Counted from the stretch's first letter, positions 1-11,943 are shown. The stretch is DNA of 64,000 nt from Rosa chinensis (GCF_002994745.2 NC_037090.1:35335001-35399000); one strand, 5' to 3'. The notes: generated by a model not told the origin, from the sequence alone. Made by a program: numbers and translations.

Positions 1-213
1 TGAGTCTGCGCTGGGCTTACTTAGCAATAGTGGAACTGGGAATTTCTGGAGAGAGCTCAACAAGTCGCACTGTCATAGTGATCATGTCGTCTCTACATTT
101 TGCTGTCTTCCTGGGCTTTATATATATAGCGTCCAGCTATCATCAAATTTCATTACAGCCCCCCGTGTTGGGGGGAATTTTGAAAAATGACTTTGTTTTT
201 GCATTTTTATTAA
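1..213. other. Intergenic, no gene seen
   Basis: Low-complexity flank before the first MITE. A 78-codon open frame exists but has no recognisable domain or coding character. Positions 205-213 are the left copy of a 9-bp target duplication. Confidence 0.5.
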
Positions 214-943
214 GGGTGCGGCTATTGCCACCTTATCATTTTCTTTGTTCACATTATAATTATTAAATTTATTTATCTAACCCATTTTTCTTTCCAAGAA
301 TGTCCTTATATGACATATCCAATTGAAAAAAATGTTTTTAATGAAAATCTCTCATTTAGTTTATATCAATAAAAAAACTAAAATATATTAAAATTTCCTA
401 ATAAAATCATAATCTATTTCAAAAAAATTAAATCATAATCTAATTTACCTTCATTTTTTTAATTTTGTTTTTTTTTTTAATTTCAGTGTTCTCTATTTCA
501 ATCCATGTAAAAAGATTAGTACGTTTCTTCAAAAAAAAAAAAAGATTAGTAGGTCGAGAACTATGAGCAATGAATATGAGATTGATTTTTTTTTTTTTTT
601 TACTTTTGGTGTTCACAAATGTTATTACAAAGATTTTGATAAAGTTAACACTAATGGTTTTGTGAACTGAATAACGAATTAACGATGAGGAGGCAACAAA
701 AAGACAAAAAAGGTAATAAATTCAAATTTGGGTGGAGGAGATAAAGATTAATGTCATCCAATGAGAAATTAAGTAATCTTTGTATTTAATTAATTACTTA
801 TGTATTTATTTTTCCTCACATATTTGGATTTTAGAAAATTAGTGTACTTACTAGTTATTTTGTACTTAGGTAATATAGTCTTTCAATAATTCAAATATTT
901 GTAGAGTGAACTAAGAAATAGAAGGGTGGCAATAGCCGCACCC
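214..943. mobile_element. Mutator-type (MULE) MITE with 9-bp TSD
   Basis: Seen: the ends are inverted copies of GGGTGCGGCTATTGCCACC, and the similarity continues imperfectly further inward. The element is flanked by the identical 9-mer TTTTATTAA at 205-213 and 944-952. A 9-bp duplication with terminal inverted repeats is the signature of Mutator-superfamily transposition. The interior is very AT-rich with poly(A)/poly(T) runs and has no transposase frame, so this is a non-autonomous element of 730 bp. The superfamily is assigned from TSD length and TIRs only. Confidence 0.85.
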
Positions 944-1270
944 TTTTATTAATTCCAGGCGAAATTAGATTGGAAACATTAAGTCAATAATTATGGCTGA
1001 TAATTTCTTTTGTCTATAGTATTTTCATCTGGTGAGTCGAACGATTCATGTGGCACAACCGGCCATTTGAAACATAACTCGAAATCGACTCAAAACATTT
1101 TATATGAAGAAATATATAATACACACGTCTTATTTTAGGGAAATTTTATAATGTGTTAATGTATGACATGCATACAGTTGCCTTAAAGTGGTAAAATGAG
1201 TCCTCAAAGTAGTAATATTAGTCCTCAAAGTGGTAACATAAGTTCTTAAAGTGGTAAATTTTCTTAGTTA
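944..1270. repeat. Intergenic with short degenerate repeats of about 20 bp
   Basis: From about 1185 to 1260 a unit resembling AGTCCTCAAAGTGGTAA recurs three to four times with changes. The same unit resumes at 5990-6060 on the other side of the CACTA element, so the transposon landed inside this small repeat array. No gene is visible. Confidence 0.6.
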
Positions 1271-1749
1271 CACTAGGCCAAAAAAGCTAACTGACAACAG
1301 GGAAAAAAACGTTGTGTGATTTGGACGATCCCCATTGTGTATTGTAGTGTTGTGTGATGAAAAATAGCACAATGGTGGAAACCCGTTGTATGAAACACAA
1401 ACAGTCGACACTTCTTTTGTTACTAGTGTTGTGCCTTCTCTTAGCATACGCTAGGCATAACTGCCGAGCAGCCATGCTGCCCGTGGTAGGTGCATATATG
1501 CGTCAGACAACAAAACTTGTTTCCAAGTGCATGTTGTTGTAAGGTATTAGGTGCATGCATCAGACAACAAAACTTGTTTCCAAGCTGTATGTTGTTGGAA
1601 GGCATTTTCAAACAACGATTTTTAAATTTTCCTGTCTTCTGATTTCCCCTCACACTTCAGTTGTAGACTGTGGTTGTTGTGTGGCTTAGTTTTGGACAAC
1701 GTAGTTCGATTTTCATAGTTGTGTCAGTGTAAATAAGAATTCATATTTC

Positions 1750-3840
1750 TTGTGAAACCATTGTGATATATAAGAATGCACATCAAATGAACAATGATCA
1801 ATTGTAAAGAAACCATATTGCAAACTATCAAATGAGTAATCCAACCCATACTATAAACCTCAAATATTAAAAGGAAGCATTTCCTAATCATCCAAGCCAA
1901 CATTGAAACAAGAAAAGAATTCTAGTGTACAAGCCCTATCTACTTGGGAACTATAAGCCCTATCAACTTGGGAACTCAAAATCTAATACACATATTGTTC
2001 CAAAACATGCCTCTTATGAAGTCTTCATTGATAGTCAGCAAATTCCTTAAACAAATTCTATAGCATCTTAGCTTTCAGGTGACATGCATTGCTCAAGGTG
2101 ATTCACAAAGCATCTCAGCTATCTCGTCAACCTAAAAATGGAAGAGCATCAGAAAACAAATTAGATGGCTTATAAGGTTCAAACTTATTGCTACAAAACA
2201 GCATCTCAGTGTACATGCTTGATAGTTGTTAATGGCATCAGTAACTTGTAATATTTGCAAGCATCAAGCAATAATTCGTTGTATTCACCAAATACTTAAC
2301 AATAATCAGAAGGTGATTTTTTTTTTAACCTTTTTTCTTTGTATTGAACTAAACTTGAGCCATTATTGTGACCCACGTACACTTTTAACTACTCTGAAGT
2401 CCAAAGCCCTCACTGTTCTAATAAAGAACAAGATGCAACTTACTTGAATAAGTAGACTTTCCCAATTTTAAGTTCCTGCAAGTAAATAGCTCATGGAATG
2501 AATTACTTGAATTATCTGAAAAGAATTAAGAACTTCAATGAAATTCTACTTTTCATTGTACAAAAGTGACATCAGATTCGTCCTTATGAGGAGCTACAGA
2601 TTCATATATAGCAATATATCTTAGGACATGAATGGCCCCAACACCCAAGTGAATAGATTTGTGCCTTTGACACTTTTGTTTTTGCATTAATAGAGAACAA
2701 ATCAGTCCATCAAGATCCAAACACATTATCCGAATTTACATTCATCAGATGAAAAGTTTCAGCAAGATCTAATAGCAGTGACATCTGAGAATCTAAACAT
2801 TTGAAAACTCTAGCTTGAGCCTTGAGGGGAGAAAAAGAGATATGAATTTTACTAGCAATGAGATTTTGTGACGATCTAAAAGACCAAAGTGAAGATAAAG
2901 AACAATACGCCAAAAATCTAAGGGATTAAGACTAGCACTATCTTTTCTGTTCTTGTAATGTTTGGTGATGAGGATGATTAGGCAAACCAAACAAACCAAA
3001 GGAAAGCTAGCACAGCCAAAATCAAAGGAGATAATTGCGGCAGTGCTGGAGATCTTTCAAAAATCAAAAGTCACAATCAAGTCGACAGATTTAACAGTAG
3101 GATGCAAGTCTCACTACCATATCCAATTCTAGAGTATTGAAGTTATCAACATGACCATCATTATCATTTATCAGAGCAATAAAAACATCTGCTTCCCAAA
3201 ATAGGGTCCAATGAGACAATGAATTCTGAATTAAATATAAGAATATATCAATAGAAAAACAAAAGGTGCAAAGCTGCGGATTGGTCACCAAAAAAGGTAC
3301 AGTCCTTTACCTTTTTAAAAACAACTTCCAACCTCCCTTAAGTGAAAAACAAACCAGCAGCTCAAATAGAAAAGATAATGTAAAGGTCAAATATCAATGC
3401 TACCGTTATCATACAAAACAAATCAACCACTCGGTGCACATAGTTCTCACTCAGCATACAAAATCATCAAATGCATTCAATAAAAAGTTTCAACTACCAG
3501 CAGCTCAACAAACCATAAAGACCAAAGCATTAAGTTTGAAATTGAGGTAAGGAGGATGAAAGTTAGGAGCTTAAACAAAGAGTGAGGACCCCCAAAATCC
3601 TAGGTATTAATGGCATCTGTTCAGAATTGAGAACAATAAGTTGCACATATACAGTAATCAAGCATGTACATGTACGGCTGATGCAAAACCCAATTTACAC
3701 TTCTTCAATACCAAACATTTCTCACCCAAAACTCATACACATAATGATTCACAAAACCCATATACAAGTCCACAACATTCATTAGCTATAAATACACTAT
3801 TTGTACCATTATTAGCAGCCAAACACATGTTACAGTGAAA
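1750..3840. other. Interior of CACTA 1, no assignable gene
   Basis: AT-rich sequence with several short minus-strand open frames (for example 2710-2999 and 3091-3291). None shows a motif I can name. It may be intron or 3' sequence of the captured host gene further right, since the captured pieces lie on the minus strand, but this is inference only. Confidence 0.3.
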
Positions 3841-3878
3841 TAATATGGTGGATGTAATCAAATACTAATCGGGTCTCA

Positions 3879-3998
3879 TTAGGCTAACCTTGGAGTCCAT
3901 CCAGGAATTACAGCATAAAAGCAATCCGGCTCTTTGCCAGTCTCGGTCTCTTCCTCCTCTGTAGGTCTCTTCACTGGAAAATCACTGGACCCCTTGTT
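3879..3998 (-). pseudogene. Captured terminal exon of an unidentified host gene
   Basis: On the minus strand an acidic frame ends in a proline/tryptophan-containing tail (EPDCFYAVIPGWTPRLA) followed by TAA at 3879-3881. A possible acceptor AG lies at its upstream edge, but that boundary is soft. The frame looks coding: it has an acidic Glu/Thr run and then a hydrophobic, conserved-looking tail. I do not recognise the family. It lies inside a CACTA element downstream of a leader-like segment (4385-4740) on the same strand, so both may come from one captured gene. Confidence 0.35.
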
Positions 3999-4384
3999 GA
4001 TTTCTGACCTTCATTTCAGCACCCTTCATATACACAAGCACCGATAAAAGTTAGACAAAGAAAAATCAACATCAAAGCACACAAGTTAACACTACGACCT
4101 AAACTTTGGATAAGTAAACCTATGCAAACACAAACCTACTATAGAAATTACTTTAATCGAACCTAATATGAGAAGAACTGAATTTGTACACAAACTTCTT
4201 AAGCGAAAACCCTGAATGAAGAAATTGAAGGAACTAGTGATATTATTAATGAGAATACAACAAACCCTAAAATTGAATGAGGACATAGAGGATCCAATTC
4301 ATAAAAATAAAATCTCTTAACCATAATCCAAACTTGAAACAATCTAAAATTAAACAAGAAACCTAAAAGAAGAAGGGTTACCAA

Positions 4385-4740
4385 AGATTATCGGCAATTC
4401 GAAGTAGGCTTACCATGAGGAATTGAAATTGATGTGCGTGAACCTAGGAAGGAGCTAGAGCAGCCGAAGTAGGATTTCCATGAACTTCGTTTTATTTTTC
4501 GGTGTATATCTGGCAAATTGTGGAGGCGAGAATTAGGCCAATGAAATTTGGGTGTCAGATTGAGGGTTCGACCAATAGAGTTTTGGTTGATTTTGGGGAA
4601 TCTGAGATTGGGGGTTTCCCTATTTGGGATTTCAGAACGAAAGCGAGAGGAAGACTAAGATTTCTGGGTAAAGAAGAGAGTTGGATGAGGAAGAGAGCTA
4701 GAGAAGACTAAGAGTGAGACAAGGAGAGGAGCGATTTGCA
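4385..4740 (-). pseudogene. Captured 5' leader and start codon of a host gene
   Basis: Reading the minus strand, a pyrimidine-rich leader that begins near a (TC)n tract (4741-4760 on the plus strand is GA repeats) leads to an ATG at 4414-4416. That ATG is followed directly by GTAAGCC, a good splice donor, so the first coding exon would be just the start codon. This architecture, with a UTR intron at or near the ATG, is common in plant housekeeping genes. The donor gene cannot be named. It is probably the front end of the gene whose last exon is at 3879-3998. Confidence 0.4.
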
Positions 4741-4844
4741 GAGAGAGAGAGAGAGAGAGTAGTACGTTTTCAATGACCCCTTTTTTATTTTTTATTTTAT
4801 ATATTTTTTATTACAAGTGATGTAATGAAGGCCCAACCTTCTAA

Positions 4845-5450
4845 GGGCATCTCCAACCCTTTAGTCAAAAGCCAAAGTCATTTGGAAAATTTGACACCCC
4901 TAGTGTCATTACTATTCATTCATATTTTGCATCTCCAACCCCCTTTAATCAAAAGTCATAACCATTTCATAATTTTAATTATTTTAGATAATTATTTAAC
5001 TATAATATGAATTTATATATCATACATAATAATCCGTTGTTTAAATTTTTTTTAGAAATTTTTATTTTATTTTTTCAAGTTTTTCTCGTTTAAAACTACA
5101 TTACTCTATTATTAGCCGTTGAATTTAATTCATCGCATTTTTCTGACTGTCAGATTAGAAATTAAGTAATTATATATTTATTTTTTAATTTTTGATATCT
5201 ATTAATCTTGGCCTTCCATTTTGAATCGAATTCATGAGGAGTAAATCAGAGCCGCTCATTTTGAATAGTGGAAGGTGGGGCCCAACCTTCTTCCCCTAAG
5301 CCATTTTGGCTTTCTACCTTCATTGCCTAGTTATTTTAACTCAATGTATGGCTCAAAACCCATTTTAACACCCTTTTGATTTGGGTTGGAGATGGTGAAA
5401 AAAAAGCCCCTTAGTCATTTTGGCTTTTAACTCCATTGTTGGAGATGCCC
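4845..5450. mobile_element. PIF/Harbinger (Tourist-like) MITE inside CACTA 1
   Basis: The termini are inverted: GGGCATCTCCAACCC at the left and GGAGATGCCC at the right. They are flanked by the 3-bp TSD TAA (4842-4844 and 5451-5453). Terminal GCATCTCCAAC motifs with TWA duplications are typical of Tourist/Harbinger MITEs. Length is 606 bp with no coding frame. Its presence inside CACTA 1 means it arrived after, or was carried along with, the captured sequence. Confidence 0.8.
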
Positions 5451-5986
5451 TAAATGTTCCCGCTTATGTAAAATCAAAGTATCAGTTTTGGCGCTAGGTT
5501 AGGCATTACTCGTTCATACAACACAAATAAGTCATTTGGTTGTGGGATCATCAATCACCAGATATATTTCCATCAAAATTTGTAGGTTTTGGGGGGAATG
5601 AGTGCTATTTTGGGGCAAATATAGGCACATCCAAACCTTTCCCTCTTGATCATACAATACAGAGTAAAAAACTATTGTATGATATTTTGCATGCAACTCT
5701 CATACAACAGATATAACTATTCTATTGTACTATGTAGTACCAATTTTGAGTCAAATTTGAGTCAAATTAGGAGGGAAATCTGGCGCTATTTTTTTTTTCA
5801 TTCACACAACAAATTATTCATGTATGTGTTGTGTAAAGACCTTCTAGCTAAGAACTTTATAATTTTAACAACCTTATACAACGCAAGTTTTTTTAAACAT
5901 GTTGTATGATTCACCTTTCCTCATCACACAATTTTTTTTTTTCGGTTGTGTAAAAAGTGTTGTATTTTGAGGTTATTGGCCTAGTG

Positions 5987-6534
5987 TTACCACATAATTC
6001 CTCAATTGAGTGGTAAAATGAGTCCTTAAAGTGATAAAATGGGTACTAAAGTTGGTAAAAATAGTTGATGTATGAGAAATGTTAACATACCATAGCCTTG
6101 CCCTCAAGTGAAAGTGAAACTCAGCGCTTATGGGTTGTTTATTATTATTACTCAGAATTTGATTATGATATACACATATCTAGTTAGTTTTTTGTTTAAA
6201 CTTAGCCTATTACTATTCGTTGTCTAGTTCATAGTTGAATATGCTTACTTTAATAAGTGAGCAAGAGATGTCTATTGAGTGGACCTATCCCTATGTACAA
6301 CCGCGGTACCACAACTTCTTATCTGCTTATAGATGGCAGCGAAGTGTATGTAATGACAATTCTGGTTTGAGTTTATTATCAATAAGAATTTTATGATCTT
6401 TTATTAAAAAAAAAAAAGTGTGAGGGAAACACACACTTGCATACATACTTTCATACATAAAATTTATTTTTATCACCTCTCAAGCGAAACACACATGGAT
6501 ACACAATTTATTCGCAACATACATGCAACACACT
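5987..6534. other. Intergenic, 3' flank of the BAHD gene
   Basis: Begins with the other half of the interrupted short repeat array (5990-6060). The rest is AT-rich and includes likely 3' untranslated sequence of the minus-strand BAHD gene. No separate gene is seen. Confidence 0.5.
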
Positions 6535-7669
6535 TCACATACGAGAATGACGATTGACACTAGCACTGGGATTTAGAGAAGTGAACGAAAGGAGCTCCTC
6601 ATCACTCTCAAATATGGCCATTTCTTCTTCATCGAGTGTCACCCATGCTTCGATCCCATCGCCACGTTTTGTATCAATCAACACAAATATGTTCTTCTGG
6701 TTGCTTTGGCTAGTAACCCATGTTGGTTTTCCCCACCCAAAATCAATTTCATATACAGGGAGCTTGCACAAACTAGTGGCCCTATAAACACTGATGCGTC
6801 CCTTGGTGTTTCTATAAAGCTCGCCCCTCTCTCTAAACGACTCAGACATCACCAAGAACCCATCTTCCCCTTTGAATTTGCCCGCCTTCTCTTTGTAGAA
6901 GTTTGCTATTTCTCTCCTCATATTTGCCACCAACTCATGTAGTTCCGTCTCGTTTGGTTTGAATATCACTTGAAGCGGCCAAAACCAATTTCCCATGGCA
7001 TTTTCTACCAACGAACCCATACTTCTACGGACATTTACCATTTGCGACAACACTGCTGTACTTGAACTCGTCTCCTGTTTAGATTGATAAGAAGCAGCAC
7101 GAGCACTTTTCAAGATGATTGCTGAAACAAGTTGTACGTTTGTACCTCCAATTTTAGCCTTGAGAGTGGCAATCTTCGTGACATCAAACACGAACCTCCT
7201 AGTAGTTAAACTTTGGAACTTTGGTAGCCCTAAATTGTTTACGAAGGAGTCTTTAGCCGGCAACAGAGATGCTCCGTTAAACTGTGGTACCATTAGTTGA
7301 CTATCAGATCCATTATCACGATGTATGCCTGCCCATGCTCGTACAAATATTTGACATGAGGTTGCATCTGCGATCTTGTGCGACAGCGACACAGCAAGAG
7401 CGATTCCTCCGCAGTTAAAATGACTCGTTTGGACAGCCAAAACTGCAGAACCTAAGGCGGAATGGGCAGTTTGAGGATCAAACTCCGGGATGAGGTTGTT
7501 GAGTAAGCCGTGTTCAGGAAGATTAAGCAAGTCCGAGAGCTGGCAGTTGACTTGGGCCTCAAGAAAATAAGCCCCTTCATCACTGCAGTCTATGGAAGCA
7601 GGGCCATTTAGTCGGCCGGCGAGGGGATAAAAGTGAACCAAAGCCTTGGATAACGATGTTTGTAAGCAC
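6535..7669 (-). pseudogene. BAHD acyltransferase, 3' part, split by a transposon
   Basis: BAHD enzymes transfer acyl groups from acyl-CoA to alcohols or amines in the cytosol (esters, alkaloids, phenolics). This piece carries both family hallmarks: the catalytic HxxxD as HKIAD (about residue 169 of the uninterrupted frame) and the structural DFGWG (about residue 381). It ends at TGA (6535-6537). Early residues include HFYPLAGR, the usual conserved block, and the sequence looks closest to the vinorine synthase/alcohol acyltransferase clade. The N-terminal part lies at 13207-13424. Removing the CACTA insertion and one TSD copy gives one open frame of 450 codons including stop, the normal BAHD length. 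The gene is therefore a recent knock-out unless the transposon is excised or spliced. The substrate cannot be told from sequence. Confidence 0.9.
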
Positions 7670-7920
7670 CACTACTACAAAAAGGTCATCAGACGACGGT
7701 GGATTTGTGTTGTGTGATGACCAAGCTCACCGTGGTCTAAGTGAGTGTTGTGTGATTGAAAAATCAGACAACGGTGATTTCACCGTTGTGTGATAATAGT
7801 TTTCTCAACAGAAATGCTTATTTCCGTTGTGTGAGTTCTGCGCAGCATGTGCCTGGCATGGCATGCGCGGCAATGCCTCGGCACATTCAGACAACAGAAG
7901 ATGAAATTTTGCCGTTGTCT

Positions 7921-8100
7921 GAGATTCATAACACACAACAGGTATGACTTATTTTTTGTTGTCTGAGATTCATAACACACAACGGATATAACTCATTCTT
8001 TGTTGTCTGAGATTCATAACACACAACGGATATAACTCATTATTTGTTGTCTGAGACTAATAACAGACAACGGATATAACTTAATATTTGTTGTCTGAGG
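7921..8100. repeat. 44-bp subterminal tandem repeat of CACTA 2
   Basis: The block GAGATTCATAACACACAACG recurs with starts at 7921, 7965, 8009, 8053 and (degenerate) 8097, an exact 44-bp period. Each unit holds one ACACAAC motif and one inverted GTTGTCTGAG motif, the kind of array CACTA transposase accessory proteins bind. Confidence 0.85.
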
Positions 8101-8496
8101 TAAGTAACACACAACTGAAGTAAAATTATCTCCCTTGTCTGTTAATTACTTAGACAACAGTGATCATTTTGTTTCTGTTGTGTGTTATGAATCTCACACA
8201 ACAGAATTTTGTTTTCTTTTGTTGTTGGTTGTTAGTTCACACAACAACTATATTTGGTTATCCGTTGTGTGAATATTGTAATCAATTGGGTACCAACCAG
8301 TGACTGTTGTAGGAGAAGCCTCAATTTTGAACTCTTTTATCATCATACAACACATGGTTTTGCATTAAAGAGTTGCATGACTGAATATTAGATAGTAATT
8401 AACACATAAACAGTACTCTAATCCATATCATTCAATCACCATTTTTCAAACATCCATACATTCAAGATAGATAATGTACCAAACAAGAAATCATTC

Positions 8497-8759
8497 CTAA
8501 CTACCTATACATGAAACAAAAGCTGATATAATCACAACAGAGACCACTTCCTTTGGTACTTCATCAGTAGGAGAGGAAATGCGTTGGTCCAGAACATCCA
8601 CAATTGGCATTTGATGGGCAGGCAGTGGTGTAGAGGAGGATGATGGCCCGGATGATAAAGATGAGATAAGATCTCCTGGATGCCTTCCCATAATAATTTC
8701 CAATGCTAGTACTCCAATGCCTTCACATTTCTCATTCACTTCCATTGTATAAGCCAGCT
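8497..8759 (-). pseudogene. LRR receptor kinase fragment, kinase C-lobe exon
   Basis: The minus-strand exon starts after an AG acceptor with ELAYTMEVNEKC and continues to VLALEIIMGRHPGDLISSL, which is kinase subdomain IX-XI of the MIK/MDIS1-interacting-like LRR receptor kinases. The usual DVYSFG block is replaced by a shortened EGIG, a small internal change that would damage the kinase. The frame runs through a PTDEVPKEVVSVV segment and then diverges to a stop, so the C-terminus is missing. It pairs with the exon at 9318-9535 across an intron whose phase is correct (G|AG gives Glu of the APE motif). Confidence 0.8.
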
Positions 8760-8799
8760 CTGCACAGAGAAACCATATAACTGGCATTAGTCGTATGTA

Positions 8800-9300
8800 G
8801 ATAAATATTCAATGAAAAAGTACGTTTCAAGAGCAGTATATCTTGCATATAACTGTATATCAAAAACCATAACTGAACAATTCCTTTGCATCATTTACAC
8901 TATGGATTATGGAACGATTAAAAACTGTAACAAGTTATACAGTTTTTGCTCTTTTATAAATTCTTGTTTTTATTTATTTATTTATTTATTTATTATTATT
9001 TTTTATTTTAAAGAAATTAGTTTAGGACAAGAAACCTCTGTGCTAAGACTTTTGCTCGAGCATGAACTTCTTTCTTGTACTGTGTTTTCATGTAGATATT
9101 TTAATACTCATTACATAAACCCTTCTACTAGTTTTGCAAATACATTAACCTCCTTTTGCATATCTTATATCACAAAGAAGTTTAAATTAAGAACACAACA
9201 GTCAATTTTATAATAAATTGATTGAAAAGTGTGTGGTTAACCACGCATGAAAATGAATCAAGTATGGCCTAAAATCTAAAACTGTTAAATATAGAGAACA
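8800..9300. other. Intron-like AT-rich stretch between the two captured kinase exons
   Basis: Lies between a GT donor at 9317 and an AG acceptor at 8760 (minus strand). It has long T/A runs and no domain. It is probably the original receptor kinase intron, captured with its exons, so capture was at the DNA level and not through spliced RNA. Confidence 0.5.
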
Positions 9301-9317
9301 GGGAACAACAATATTAC

Positions 9318-9535
9318 CTGGTGCTACATACCCATATGTGCCTGCAAGGGCAGTCCAATTGGCTAAGTCTGGGTTTAAAAACTTTGCAGTGCCAAAGTCT
9401 GAGACACAGGCCTCATATTCAGAATCCAGCAAAATGTTCTTGCTTGATATGTCTCGATGCACAATTGGTGGCACGCAGTCGTGGTGCATGTAACTCAAGG
9501 CATGAGCTACACCCTTCACAATAACCACCCTTTAG
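9318..9535 (-). pseudogene. LRR receptor kinase fragment, catalytic-loop exon
   Basis: The minus-strand frame reads VIVKGVAHALSYMHHDCVPP, then HRDISSKNILLD (catalytic loop), DFGTAKFL (Mg-binding DFG) and AGTYGYVAP up to a GT donor. This is subdomains VIb-VIII of an LRR receptor-like kinase of the MIK2-like group. The ectodomain, transmembrane segment and N-lobe are absent, so this is not a receptor. It is a captured piece within Pack-CACTA 2. Confidence 0.85.
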
Positions 9536-9841
9536 CAGCAAGAAAGCAAGAGGATGATGTAATCAATTTACAGACTGAATCAATTTACAGCAGTCCAACT
9601 ATATCTACTTCCCTTGTTTACCAGATCAAGCATCAATCCAATATGACTACAAAGAATCAGAGGCTCATGGTTCTTGATGAGAAATTTTAAATATTAGTCA
9701 AACTTTGCCCATAATCAGAGGCTCATGGTTCTGATGAGATTTACTTGCAAAATTACACAACTAGTTCGCAGAAAAAGAACAAAGACTATCCTTGCAGTTA
9801 TACGACTAGTAAATGTGCAGTGAGATTTCTGAGTAAGAGGT

Positions 9842-10880
<1,039 letters not shown>

Positions 10881-10882
10881 GT

Positions 10883-11035
10883 TTAGTCCAACTCAATCGT
10901 TGCATCTAGTAGGGAATCCACATCAGGAGTTATAACAACTCGCTGGCCAAGCTCTCCAAGAACACAACACTTTCTCGCTGCAGTGTTGATTGCAGCAACA
11001 TCTTGAGAAAATATACAATCTGAACCGGGTGAAAC
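10883..11035 (-). pseudogene. RPC4 fragment, last exon with stop codon
   Basis: Minus-strand exon after an AG acceptor: VSPGSDCIFSQDVAAINTAA, then a KCCVLGELG stretch and an ITPDVDSLL tail, ending with TAA at 10883-10885. This is the C-terminal end of RNA polymerase III subunit RPC4 (RPC53 in yeast), which pairs with RPC37 on Pol III in the nucleus. The frame is uninterrupted for 50 codons plus stop. It follows the exon at 11156-11392 across an intron with good splice sites. Captured piece in Pack-CACTA 2; the full subunit is not here. Confidence 0.85.
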
Positions 11036-11155
11036 CTGCACATATATGAAACCATGATTTTTAAACTTGAAAAACCGAACTTTAGGTGTCCAATCTATGC
11101 AAATGTTGTGCTTTCATTTTAGTTTAAGGAAAGTCAGTGTGGCTGTAAGACTTAC

Positions 11156-11392
11156 ATCATACAGTGCATCTCCTAGCTTGAACTTGACTGCTCCACTCTT
11201 GTAAACCAGCATCTTCCCCATATACCCCTCAGATAACTCTTCCAAACTACCGCCCTTCCTTGCAGCACCTACCTTCTCTGATGGTGCTGAGCTTCCGACT
11301 TTCTCTTTCCCCTTTGCACTAGTAGGTCGCTTGACCAATGGTAGAGTAGGAGGCAACTGAACAAAGAGCAACTTCTCTTTGGCATTTTGCTC
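11156..11392 (-). pseudogene. RPC4 fragment, penultimate exon
   Basis: Seventy-nine codons between an AG acceptor (CAG at 11393-11395) and a GTAAG donor. The frame reads EQNAKEKLLFVQLPPTLPLV and later GYMGKMLVYKSGAVKFKLGD, the conserved RPC4 C-terminal domain that anchors RPC4 to RPC37. It is phase 0 at both ends and free of stops, so splicing to the last exon would preserve the frame. The open frame and intact splice sites suggest a young capture. Confidence 0.88.
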
Positions 11393-11505
11393 CTGTCACC
11401 AATCACCAGTAATATACCATCACCTTTACCATTCGAATAATTGCTCAACATTGTTTAAGAAACAAGGGATTCTTATAATTTTTTTATTACTAAACTAACA
11501 CTCAC

Positions 11506-11596
11506 CAGCAGCCCGAGTTCTGAAGCACAATTAATAGTACTCTCATCATACTCCTTTGCAGCATCCTCAACAAATTCCTTCTCATTACCCCAAGCT
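11506..11596 (-). pseudogene. RPC4 fragment, upstream exon joined to a tubulin piece
   Basis: Minus strand: an open stretch [20 protein letters not shown]...ASELGLL runs to a GTGAGT donor, in phase with the next RPC4 exon. Its upstream edge at about 11596 touches a beta-tubulin fragment directly and out of frame, which marks a captured-fragment junction. Assignment to RPC4 rests on its position and continuous frame with the two clear RPC4 exons. Confidence 0.7.
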
Positions 11597-11685
11597 GTCA
11601 GGGTATTCCTCCCTGATTTTCGAAATCAATAGAGTCCCCATACCAGATCCGGTTCCTCCACCAAGCGAATGGCACACCTGAAACC
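11597..11685 (-). pseudogene. Beta-tubulin exon fragment
   Basis: Minus strand reads [19 protein letters not shown] followed by [10 protein letters not shown], the beta-tubulin segment that includes the GGGTGSG nucleotide-binding signature (about residues 130-161 of the family). It begins just after an AG that may be the native intron acceptor, and it stops abruptly where the RPC4 piece begins. Thirty residues only, so non-functional. This is a captured fragment in Pack-CACTA 2. Confidence 0.9.
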
Positions 11686-11806
11686 CTACAATTCAAACAA
11701 CCAAACCCTAAGCACACCAATCCAAACAAGAAGACCACAAAAAGAGAGAGAGAAAGTTCAGTGAGGAATTTGATCGAATACACAATCCAGGAAGCTCAGT
11801 GTTGAA

Positions 11807-11843
11807 AAAGTTGGCTGTCAATCTCATTCCATTCCCCCGTCTC
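11807..11843 (-). repeat. 37-bp inverted repeat arm (partner at 9978-10014)
   Basis: Identical inverted copy of the block at 9978-10014. On the minus strand it is preceded by TTGCAG, which looks like an intron acceptor, so this copy may retain the edge of an exon of an unidentified gene. Confidence 0.8.
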
Positions 11844-11943
11844 CTGCAAAATCGACAAGTAGCAAGAAGTAATCAACACACCATTACACAATCCAGGAAT
11901 AGGAAATTGGATTAATCTATAGCCAAATTTCTTCGCGCATTGT

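Larger units (their letters stand above)
1271..5986. mobile_element. CACTA (CMC/EnSpm) element 1, non-autonomous, 4.7 kb
   Basis: Seen: it starts with CACTAGGCCA and ends with its inverse TGGCCTAGTG. It is flanked by the 3-bp duplication TTA at 1268-1270 and 5987-5989. CACTA elements have CACTA-beginning TIRs and 3-bp TSDs. Subterminal zones (about 1300-1740 and 5500-5960) are full of short motifs such as TTGTGTGAT, ACAACG and CATACAACA in both orientations, as expected for transposase-binding subterminal repeats. No TNP2-like transposase frame is visible. The interior holds pieces of a host gene (3879-4740) and a nested MITE (4845-5450). Confidence 0.88.
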
